A DNA stretch of 64,000 nt, from assembly GCF_022489035.1 (NCBI RefSeq), contig NZ_JAKVTV010000002.1, positions 62,001 through 126,000 on the forward strand, in the 5' to 3' direction. This document shows, piece after piece, positions 35,680 to 42,573 of this stretch. Numbering within the stretch: position 1 is the first letter of the stretch; each line of letters starts with the position of its first letter. A model generated the notes under the pieces. It was not told the origin of the DNA, did not search any database, and saw only the letters and a program-made list of their open reading frames with translations. The position numbers were made by a program, and so were the translations under genes. The stretch comes from Christiangramia lutea. GTDB lineage: Bacteria; Bacteroidota; Bacteroidia; Flavobacteriales; Flavobacteriaceae.

Positions 35680-35820
35680 TTACGCAAAATTAACCGGTAG
35701 AATATTCCGGGGATTTTTTCCCAACCGTTTTAGAATGTAAAATGCAACGGAGAAAGAAAGTGCCAGAATTACTATTCCGGCAATGATATATGTGGTCATA
35801 TTCTTTTCCAGTTCTATCAT
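35680..35820 (-). pseudogene. 5' fragment of the interrupted mscS-like gene
   Basis: From the ATG at 35820 the minus strand encodes 46 residues (start MIELEKNMTTYIIAG), with one hydrophobic helix and KRLGKNPRN, then an in-frame TAA. The codons after the TAA (KIRVPLLIFLASLIAQ) continue as a plausible channel sequence without a frame change. This points to a single base substitution making the stop. Confidence 0.65.
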
Positions 35821-35911
35821 TCAGATTATTTAAATATTAAATTTAGGCAAAAGGCTGAAAGACACAGGTTTGATAATATAGTTTAACCTATAAGGTTTTC
35901 GAAGATTATTT

Positions 35912-37678
35912 CTAACTCTCTTTTATGTCTCTGTCTTCCAATTCTACTCTTTCTTTTGTAAGGTAAAAACCATCTTCAAGTTCTGCGATATATTTCACAA
36001 GCTTTTCCCTTAATTCGCAATGCAGATCCCAGGTTGTTGGATAATCCTTTCCACTGCAAAGACATCTTATTTTTAGCGCTTTGTTATCCATTTCTGACAC
36101 CTGAACAATTGGAGCCCTCTCTTCATCTCCATCCCATTTGTCTGAATTTCGAAGTAATTCTTCAAATTTTGCTCTTACTTTAGACACATCTATTCTGTGA
36201 TCGGCATAAACCTCTACATTACCAATAGACTGGGAGCTGGTCATGGATAGATTTTCGAAACTGTTTGAAACTACCGTTTTTAAGGGTATTACTTTTCTTC
36301 TAAGATCCCAAGTTTTTAATACCATATAGGTAAAAGTGATATCCTCTACAAACCCATAAGAATCTTCAATAATCACTGCATCACCAATTTTTGCCGGCTT
36401 TGTAATCGCGATCTGTATTCCTGCTATAATATTACCCAGTGTACTCTGTGCAGCAATACCAACTACAACCGTGGCTATACCAGCAGAAGCCATTAAGGAG
36501 ACACCTAGTTTTTCCAAGGAAGGGAACTGGGAGAAGATCACCGAGGCACCCAGGAAAACAATGACAAAGATGAATATTCGTCTGCCCACAGAAATATAGG
36601 TCATCATTTTCTTGGCCTGGGCATTCTGTTCATCATTCAGGTCTCCAACTGAATGTTCTGCAAAGAAATCCATGACATAATCTATTACTCGCATTATCAG
36701 CCAGGTGATTATCCCAATTACTGATATCAATAAAAGTGTATATAGTCCTCTTGCAAGTGGTCCTGTGAAAGAGATCAGGTTGTTCAAAAGTAAATAGAAT
36801 ACCAAAATACCCATAGCGGCGCCTGCCGGAGAAGCAAGGCGATAAGCGATGTTTTTAATCCAGTATTTTTCTGTGTTGGAAAAGATTTTCCTGATGTAAT
36901 GTGAAACGATTTTTGAAAGAAAATAGGACAAAAGTATCAACAGAAAAGTCCCTATTAGTTTCCATACTGGAATTCGAAACACTTCAAAACTGATCCATTT
37001 TGGAATTAATCTATCCAGTTTTCTGGGACCGAATCTTTTATAAAGTGGTTCAATATTTTCAACTGTTTGAGGTGAAATTAGCCAGATTGGGCTTTTGTCT
37101 TTATATTTTATTCTTTGGAGTCTAAAATTTATATCTCTGTTATTCAGTTCAGTTTTCCCAAAACTTATACTTCTTCTAGGTTTTCCCGCAATTGCTTTAT
37201 TCGTGGAGGTACTGAAATCAATTTGTCCATCTGGTCTGTCAGAAAGTTCATCCCAGGAAATCGAAATTCGTTGTTCCAGTACAAAATTTAATTTTTCAGC
37301 CAGAACAGAGGCTTCCACCTGGCTGAGATCATCAGGCAAAAGATTCAGGTTAAGTGCGTAGGCGGCCTGCTTATAATTCTTATTTCTTGAATTAATTATA
37401 AAGTGTTCCAGGGCGGCTTGTGGGGTAAGAAGATTAATATCATCCGGAGGAAAGCTCACGCCTGGATTCCAGCGATCGGCCTTGAAGTATGCATCTTCAA
37501 ACTTTCCCAGGGAAGTCCCAGCATTAGCCACACTGTCCTCAATAGATATTTCTTTGGAAGGTAATTGTTGATCCTCAGATTGATTTGTAGTATCAATTTG
37601 TTCAGATTGGGCAAAAGAAAACCCAATATTTAAAAAGAGACTAAAGTTTATGAAGGTCTTAATTAAAGATTCAGGCAT
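35912..37678 (-). CDS. Large MscS-family mechanosensitive channel with periplasmic N-terminal domain
   Basis: A 588-aa protein. A signal peptide (ending GFSFAQ) and a soluble region of about 200 residues come first. Then several membrane helices follow, including LIGTFLLILLSYFLSKIV, and the pore helix region SLMASAGIATVVVGIAAQSTLGN near 395-417. The beta-domain AKIGDAVIIEDSYGFVEDI and the C-terminal domain with WDLHCELREKLVKYI complete it. It should open under hypo-osmotic stress in the inner membrane. It lies upstream of the smaller interrupted MscS gene on the same strand and next to trehalose genes, so the region reads as an osmoadaptation block. Confidence 0.9.
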   Translation of the reverse strand: MPESLIKTFINFSLFLNIGFSFAQSEQIDTTNQSEDQQLPSKEISIEDSVANAGTSLGKFEDAYFKADRWNPGVSFPPDDINLLTPQAALEHFIINSRNKNYKQAAYALNLNLLPDDLSQVEASVLAEKLNFVLEQRISISWDELSDRPDGQIDFSTSTNKAIAGKPRRSISFGKTELNNRDINFRLQRIKYKDKSPIWLISPQTVENIEPLYKRFGPRKLDRLIPKWISFEVFRIPVWKLIGTFLLILLSYFLSKIVSHYIRKIFSNTEKYWIKNIAYRLASPAGAAMGILVFYLLLNNLISFTGPLARGLYTLLLISVIGIITWLIMRVIDYVMDFFAEHSVGDLNDEQNAQAKKMMTYISVGRRIFIFVIVFLGASVIFSQFPSLEKLGVSLMASAGIATVVVGIAAQSTLGNIIAGIQIAITKPAKIGDAVIIEDSYGFVEDITFTYMVLKTWDLRRKVIPLKTVVSNSFENLSMTSSQSIGNVEVYADHRIDVSKVRAKFEELLRNSDKWDGDEERAPIVQVSEMDNKALKIRCLCSGKDYPTTWDLHCELREKLVKYIAELEDGFYLTKERVELEDRDIKES

Positions 37679-37769
37679 TTTGGGATTTTTGGTGTGGGTT
37701 TTAAGTTAGTTAATATAAGAATTTAAAAAAATCAATTTTTATTTCACCTGTTCAATTAAATAAATAAAA

Positions 37770-37798
37770 AAAGCGTTACCCTCGACGGATAACGCTTT
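37770..37798 (-). terminator. Terminator of the M43 protease gene
   Basis: A 9-bp stem (AAAGCGTTA / TAACGCTTT), extended by two further pairs across one mismatch, is followed on the minus strand by seven Ts. It lies 21 bp after the protease stop codon. Confidence 0.8.
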
Positions 37799-37818
37799 AG
37801 ATTGAAATTTGAAATTTT

Positions 37819-38871
37819 CTAGTTCACGAAACCAGTTCTTGGTCCGCCATCCATAAAGATAGTTCTCATACGAGCTTTTTGACCTTCTGAGAACATGTAC
37901 ATACATGCATCATTAGTATAATCCATATAGTTCATGGTCATATCTGTATTTCTGCAATTTACGGTAGGATAAGATGGGCATCCGTAGTTAGGTCCATCAG
38001 ACTCTGGCGTATCTGCTACAAAATCATCTTGTCTACATCTACCATCACCCCAGATGTGACGAAGATTCAAATAATGACCTACTTCGTGAGTAGCAGTTCT
38101 ACCTTTATTAAATGGAGCTGAAACGTATCCTGTCGTTCCAAAATATTGCGGAGCGATCACGATCCCATCTGTGGAAGCAGGACCTCCAGGGAATTGAGCA
38201 TATCCAAGAATTCCGCCACCGATGTTTGCAACCCAGATATTTAGGGTTGTTGATGGAGAAACTGGTGGGTAAGCTGCTTTAACCGCATCATTTGTTCCCC
38301 ACTGCGATGTTGAATTGCTGTGACGATAAACGTTTGCCAGGGTAAAAGAAATTTCAGAATCTGCCACAAGTCCTGCGAACTCTGAAGGAGTATTTGAAGC
38401 GTCGTTGTTAGAAGCTCTAAAATCGTCATTTAAAACAGCGATCTGAGAATTAATCTGCTGATCTGAGATATTCTGCTGGGAATTGCTATAAACAACATGT
38501 ACAACTACTGGAATATTGATAACTCCTAAATTATCTGTAACTGGTGGTTCAGATCCTCCACCGCCATTTCCTGGTTTACCTCCTTTACCATTGTTAGATT
38601 TGGCAAGGATGGACCGGGTATTCTTTTCAATTTTATACATTTTGTCATGAAGACCTTTGTTATCGTTCAATAAACGATTCAGGTTTTTCATCGAATAACA
38701 TTTTTCGGGCGCATTTTCAGACCTTTTCTCATCAGATGAGTCAGTGTAAAGATAGAAGTCACTCATGTCTACCTGAGCTTCCTGCTGTGCCGCAATGTTT
38801 TCCTGAGAATCTTGTTCACAAGAAGCAAATAGGAAAGCCAGTGCGGCCATCCCTAAATAAACTTTTTTCAT
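37819..38871 (-). CDS. Secreted M43-family (pappalysin/cytophagalysin-like) zinc metalloprotease lipoprotein
   Basis: A 350-aa protein with lipoprotein signal (AFLFASC, Cys18), an N-terminal propeptide-like region and a Gly-rich linker (GKGGKPGNGGGG) near residue 96-107. The catalytic domain has the extended zinc motif HEVGHYLNLRH near 258-268 and a Met-turn MNYMDYTNDACM about 55 residues later, both diagnostic of metzincin family M43. Four or more Cys may form disulfides. It has its own terminator and stands alone between the MscS and acyl-CoA dehydrogenase genes. It is expected to degrade extracellular protein; no sorting domain of the type IX system was seen at its C-terminus. Confidence 0.9.
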   Translation of the reverse strand: MKKVYLGMAALAFLFASCEQDSQENIAAQQEAQVDMSDFYLYTDSSDEKRSENAPEKCYSMKNLNRLLNDNKGLHDKMYKIEKNTRSILAKSNNGKGGKPGNGGGGSEPPVTDNLGVINIPVVVHVVYSNSQQNISDQQINSQIAVLNDDFRASNNDASNTPSEFAGLVADSEISFTLANVYRHSNSTSQWGTNDAVKAAYPPVSPSTTLNIWVANIGGGILGYAQFPGGPASTDGIVIAPQYFGTTGYVSAPFNKGRTATHEVGHYLNLRHIWGDGRCRQDDFVADTPESDGPNYGCPSYPTVNCRNTDMTMNYMDYTNDACMYMFSEGQKARMRTIFMDGGPRTGFVN

Positions 38872-38978
38872 AATAGCTTGGTTTTGTTTGATTTTGCGGC
38901 AATATATCTAAAAATTTAAGTTTAATTAACTTGAAATATGATTTTTTATAACACTTTTCGATGAATAATGTTAAAATT

Positions 38979-39012
38979 AAAAAAGCCACTCATTTAGATG
39001 AGTGGCTTTTTT
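38979..39012 (-). terminator. Terminator of the beta-oxidation operon
   Basis: A 15-bp perfect stem with a 4-nt loop and A/T runs on both sides lies 20 bp after the acyl-CoA dehydrogenase stop. It can act in both directions but only the minus-strand operon needs it. Confidence 0.9.
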
Positions 39013-39032
39013 CAGTTTAAAAGAATGTTTGA

Positions 39033-40841
39033 CTAGAAACAATATTTATTTTCTGAAGTCAGCTTTTCAGCGATCGTGTTTCTTAAGGCAACTACATTTG
39101 GCATATTCTGATATTTCGTAAATCTTTTTAGGCCCATTAACATCATGCGCTGTTCATCACCTGTAGCAAAGGAACCAATTCCTTCTTTAGCTTGAGTGTT
39201 TACAGTTTCAACTGCATGGTAAAGATATAGTTTTGCCATAGCGATCTCCACTTTACGACTCTCCTCTCCATCTTTCTTCGCATTCTTTTCAGCTCTAAGA
39301 ATTCCAGATTCAGCCATATAGATCTCGATAAGGATATCTGCAGCAGCAAGAAGTAGTTGTTGGTGCTCTTCCAATTGAGGTCCGAATTCCTGAACTGCAC
39401 TACCAGCAACCATTAAGAAGACTTTCTTTAGTTTAGCAACCATTTCTTTTTCCTCTGCGAAAAGTTCAGAATAATCTGGCTTGTCCATGGAAGGAATTCC
39501 GGTTAATTCATCAGCTACGCTTTTTGCAGGTCCAAGAAGATCCACATGTCCTTTCATCGCCTTTTTAACCAGCATTCCTACAGATAACATTCTGTTGATC
39601 TCATTGGTACCTTCATAGATACGAGCAATACGGGCATCTCTCCAGGCAGATTCCATTGGAGTATCTGCAGAGAATCCCATTCCACCATAAACCTGGATAC
39701 CTTCGTCGCTACAGTTCTGAACATCTTCTGAACAGGCAACTTTAAGGATAGAACACTCAATTGCATATTCTTCCACACCTTTCAATTCAGCTTCTGAATG
39801 TGAAGCTCCTTCTTCGAGACGGATATTTATTCTGTCTTCAATATTTTTCGCTGCACGATAAGAAGCCGCTTCACCAACATAAGCTGAAGTAGCCATTTCG
39901 GCAAGTTTTGATTTAATAGCGCCAAATTTCGCGATTGGAGTTTTAAACTGAACTCTGTCGTTAGCGTACTTTACGGCAAGATCAGTCACTCTTCTTTGGG
40001 CGTCAAGAGAAGCCGCGGCTAATTTGATTCGACCTACATTAAGGGCATTCATCGCTATTTTGAATCCGTTTCCACGCTCAGAAAGCATGTTCTCTACCGG
40101 TACCTTGGTTTCGTTAAAGAAAACCTGGCGGGTAGAGGAGGAGTGGATTCCTAATTTCTTTTCTTCTTCACCAAAGCTAATCCCATTTTCCTTATCGTTC
40201 TCCACGATAAAACCGGTGATGTTCTTGTCGTCCTCTATCCTTGCGAATACAATGAAAACATCAGCAAAACCGGCATTGGAAATCCACATTTTCTGTCCGC
40301 TGATGCTGTAATATTTACCATCATCAGAAAGAACCGCTTTGGTTTTTCCCGAATTAGCATCAGAACCTGCATCCGGCTCAGTCAAACAGTATGCACCAAA
40401 CCATTCACCGGTAGCAAGTTTAGGTACATATTTTTTCTTTTGCTCCTCGGTTCCGTATAGGGTGATCGGCATAGTACCAATCCCTGTATGTGCACCAAAA
40501 GCGGTAGCCACAGAACCTGTAGCACCAGAAATATAATCACAAACCAACATGGTAGAAACGAAGCCCATTCCAAGACCATCGTATTCTTCCGGAACAGCCA
40601 CACCCAGGAAACCTAGCTCCCCGGCCTTACGCATTACCTCTTCAGTTAGTTCATAATTTTTCTTTTCAAATTCTTCTTTGTGAGGCCAAATTTCACGCTC
40701 AACGAATTCCTTAACAGAATCACGCATCATTATTTGTTCCTCGTTAAAATCTTCAGGGGTGAAAACGTCCTCGCATTTAGTTTCCTTTACCAGGAACTGC
40801 CCACCTCTCAGAAGATCCTTTTTAGCTGTATCTGTGCTCAT
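39033..40841 (-). CDS. Acyl-CoA dehydrogenase (long ~600-aa type)
   Basis: A 602-aa FAD enzyme. It has the acyl-CoA dehydrogenase N-terminal helical domain from about residue 30, the middle-domain signature YCLTEPDAGSDANSG with WISNAGFADVF, and the C-terminal helical domain with GMGFSADTPMESAWRD. The catalytic base is a Glu in YEGTNE near 409. It is longer than the usual 380-aa family members, and the extra 150 C-terminal residues resemble VLCAD-type enzymes. It catalyses the first beta-oxidation step, acyl-CoA to trans-2-enoyl-CoA, passing electrons to an ETF not encoded here. It is last in the operon; its 111-bp upstream gap holds AT-rich repeats. Confidence 0.94.
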   Translation of the reverse strand: MSTDTAKKDLLRGGQFLVKETKCEDVFTPEDFNEEQIMMRDSVKEFVEREIWPHKEEFEKKNYELTEEVMRKAGELGFLGVAVPEEYDGLGMGFVSTMLVCDYISGATGSVATAFGAHTGIGTMPITLYGTEEQKKKYVPKLATGEWFGAYCLTEPDAGSDANSGKTKAVLSDDGKYYSISGQKMWISNAGFADVFIVFARIEDDKNITGFIVENDKENGISFGEEEKKLGIHSSSTRQVFFNETKVPVENMLSERGNGFKIAMNALNVGRIKLAAASLDAQRRVTDLAVKYANDRVQFKTPIAKFGAIKSKLAEMATSAYVGEAASYRAAKNIEDRINIRLEEGASHSEAELKGVEEYAIECSILKVACSEDVQNCSDEGIQVYGGMGFSADTPMESAWRDARIARIYEGTNEINRMLSVGMLVKKAMKGHVDLLGPAKSVADELTGIPSMDKPDYSELFAEEKEMVAKLKKVFLMVAGSAVQEFGPQLEEHQQLLLAAADILIEIYMAESGILRAEKNAKKDGEESRKVEIAMAKLYLYHAVETVNTQAKEGIGSFATGDEQRMMLMGLKRFTKYQNMPNVVALRNTIAEKLTSENKYCF

Positions 40842-40952
40842 TTTAGTATTTAGATATTAGTATTAAGATGTGAGATTTAAGATTCACTCATCTTAATTAT
40901 AGTTATTATTTTATTTTAAAAAGTCTCAAATCTAAGATCTCAGATCTTATGT
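40842..40952. repeat. AT-rich intergenic repeat block inside the beta-oxidation operon
   Basis: The block contains a 19-nt string (40842-40860, TTTAGTATTTAGATATTAG) repeated exactly at 42148-42166, each next to the start codon of the downstream operon gene. It also holds a 17-nt odd palindrome TAAGATCTcAGATCTTA at 40933-40949. Related words (AGATCT, CTCAGATC) recur at 42535-42573. Confidence 0.6.
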
Positions 40953-42143
40953 CTAATTAAGAAATTCAAAGACTCCGGCAGCACCCTGTCCGGTTCCCAC
41001 ACACATGGTCACCATACAGTGCTTGTTCTTCAATTCTCGCTTACGCATCTCGTCAAAGATCTGAACCGATAGTTTCGCACCAGTACATCCAAGAGGGTGT
41101 CCCATGGAAATAGCTCCACCGTTTACGTTCAGTTTATCTTTATCAAGTCCTAATTCCCTGATCACAGCTAGAGATTGAGAAGCGAAAGCTTCGTTCAGCT
41201 CAATTAATTCAAGGTCGTCCTGCTTAAGTCCGGCTTGTTTTAGAGCCTTCGGAATTGCATGAACTGGTCCTATTCCCATAATTCTTGGTTCCACGCCAAC
41301 AGCGGTATAACTTACCATTCTGGCAATAGGTTCAAGATTTAGTTCCTTTACCATGTCTTCGCTCATTACCATCACGAAAGCTGCACCGTCACTCATCTGA
41401 GAAGAGTTACCTGCAGTTACGCTTCCACCTTCAGCAAATACCGGTCTTAGTTTATTAAGAACTTCAATGGAAGTATCTTTTCTTGGACCTTCATCCTTAT
41501 TCACCGTATAAGATTTCGTTTTTTTCTTACCATCTTCATCTACATAGGTTTCATCGATAGTAATAGGAACGATCTGGTCCTGGAAACGATCTTCAGCCTG
41601 AGCTTTGATCGCTTTTTGATGTGAGTTATAGGCAAATTCATCCTGATCTTCACGGGAAACCTTGTATTTATTAGCTACTGCTTCTGCAGTTAATCCCATT
41701 CCCCAGTAATAGTCTTCGTTACCTTCTTTGGCTACTTTGTAATCCGGAACAGGTTTATAACCACCCATGGGAATGTAACTCATGCTTTCGGCACCACCGG
41801 CGATCACACAATCGGCCATCCCGCTTTGGATCTTTGCCATAGCAATGGAGATGGTTTCCAGTCCGGAAGCGCAATATCTGTTTACGGTCATTCCCGGAAC
41901 ATCTTCGATCTTTAAACCCATTAAAGAGATCAATCTACCAACGTTCAATCCCTGTTCTGCTTCCGGCATCGCGTTTCCTACCATCACGTCGTCGATACGA
42001 GTTTTATCAAAATCAGGTAATTTATCCATCATGTACTGAATAGTTTCCGCAGCCAACTCATCTGGTCTTTTGAAGCGAAATACCCCGCGAGGAGCTTTTC
42101 CTACTGCGGTTCTGTATGCTTTTACTATATATGCTGTTTTCAT
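40953..42143 (-). CDS. fadA: Acetyl-CoA C-acyltransferase (3-ketoacyl-CoA thiolase)
   Basis: A 396-aa thiolase. The nucleophilic Cys91 lies in [11 protein letters not shown]. The second half has [17 protein letters not shown] (catalytic His) and [14 protein letters not shown] (the acid/base Cys). The length and motifs are those of degradative thiolase I. It splits 3-ketoacyl-CoA with CoA to acetyl-CoA and a shortened acyl-CoA. It follows the hydratase/dehydrogenase gene in the operon, with the four-helix-bundle gene between. The 19-nt repeat lies just upstream of its ATG. A role in acetoacetyl-CoA metabolism only is less likely given the full set of neighbours. Confidence 0.93.
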   Translation of the reverse strand: MKTAYIVKAYRTAVGKAPRGVFRFKRPDELAAETIQYMMDKLPDFDKTRIDDVMVGNAMPEAEQGLNVGRLISLMGLKIEDVPGMTVNRYCASGLETISIAMAKIQSGMADCVIAGGAESMSYIPMGGYKPVPDYKVAKEGNEDYYWGMGLTAEAVANKYKVSREDQDEFAYNSHQKAIKAQAEDRFQDQIVPITIDETYVDEDGKKKTKSYTVNKDEGPRKDTSIEVLNKLRPVFAEGGSVTAGNSSQMSDGAAFVMVMSEDMVKELNLEPIARMVSYTAVGVEPRIMGIGPVHAIPKALKQAGLKQDDLELIELNEAFASQSLAVIRELGLDKDKLNVNGGAISMGHPLGCTGAKLSVQIFDEMRKRELKNKHCMVTMCVGTGQGAAGVFEFLN

Positions 42144-42147
42144 TGTT

Positions 42148-42166
42148 TTTAGTATTTAGATATTAG
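42148..42166. repeat. Second copy of the 19-nt operon repeat
   Basis: Identical to 40842-40860. It lies 4 bp upstream of the thiolase ATG and overlaps the last codon and stop of the four-helix-bundle gene, so that stop codon is part of the repeat. Confidence 0.6.
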
Positions 42167-42534
42167 ATTTGAGGTTTGAGATTTTGAGAGAATTTCTTTA
42201 GAAGACTGAAATTCATCTTTTGGATCTCTATCAAATCATCTATTATCGGTTTAATATTTTCTTCAGAAATTAATTTTAGACGTTCCGAAATCAATAATTG
42301 CGTAATCAATTCGTTAGTAGAACCATTCGCAATACCCAGAAAGTTCTTAAACTCTCCGTTCGTGTTCCTTCCTGCGCCTTCAGCAATATTGGATGGAATA
42401 GAAACTGCACTTTTTCTAACCTGGCTGGTAAGGCCATATTTTTCTTCAACAGGAAACTTAGAAGATAAAATATAGACCTGCTCGGCAACTTGAATTGCCT
42501 TTTGCCAAATTTTAAGTTCCTGAAAATTGTGCAT
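42163..42534 (-). CDS. Four-helix-bundle protein (23S rRNA intervening-sequence protein family)
   Basis: A 123-aa protein with the family pattern FQELKIWQKAIQVAEQVY at the N-terminus, GLTSQVRKSAVSIPSNIAEG in the middle and long amphipathic helices to the end. The family was first found inside 23S rRNA intervening sequences and is scattered in Bacteroidetes genomes; its role is unknown. Here it sits between the hydratase/dehydrogenase and thiolase genes, an odd place that interrupts an otherwise standard beta-oxidation order. AT-rich repeat-like DNA lies on both sides, consistent with insertion of a small mobile cassette. No transposase or target duplication was proven. Confidence 0.9.
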   Translation of the reverse strand: MHNFQELKIWQKAIQVAEQVYILSSKFPVEEKYGLTSQVRKSAVSIPSNIAEGAGRNTNGEFKNFLGIANGSTNELITQLLISERLKLISEENIKPIIDDLIEIQKMNFSLLKKFSQNLKPQI

Positions 42535-42573
42535 GGTTCTAATTTCTATGGTCTAAAATCTCAGATCTATTAT
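42535..42573. repeat. AT-rich flank upstream of the four-helix-bundle gene
   Basis: This 39-bp stretch carries AAATCTCAGATCTATTATCTAG, words closely related to the block at 40921-40949. It bridges the stop of the hydratase/dehydrogenase gene and the ATG of the four-helix-bundle gene. Confidence 0.45.

Noticed and set aside
38565-38585. Gly-rich coding stretch as a low-complexity repeat or CRISPR-like element
   Set aside because: It is the glycine-rich linker of the M43 protease; no spaced repeats exist.
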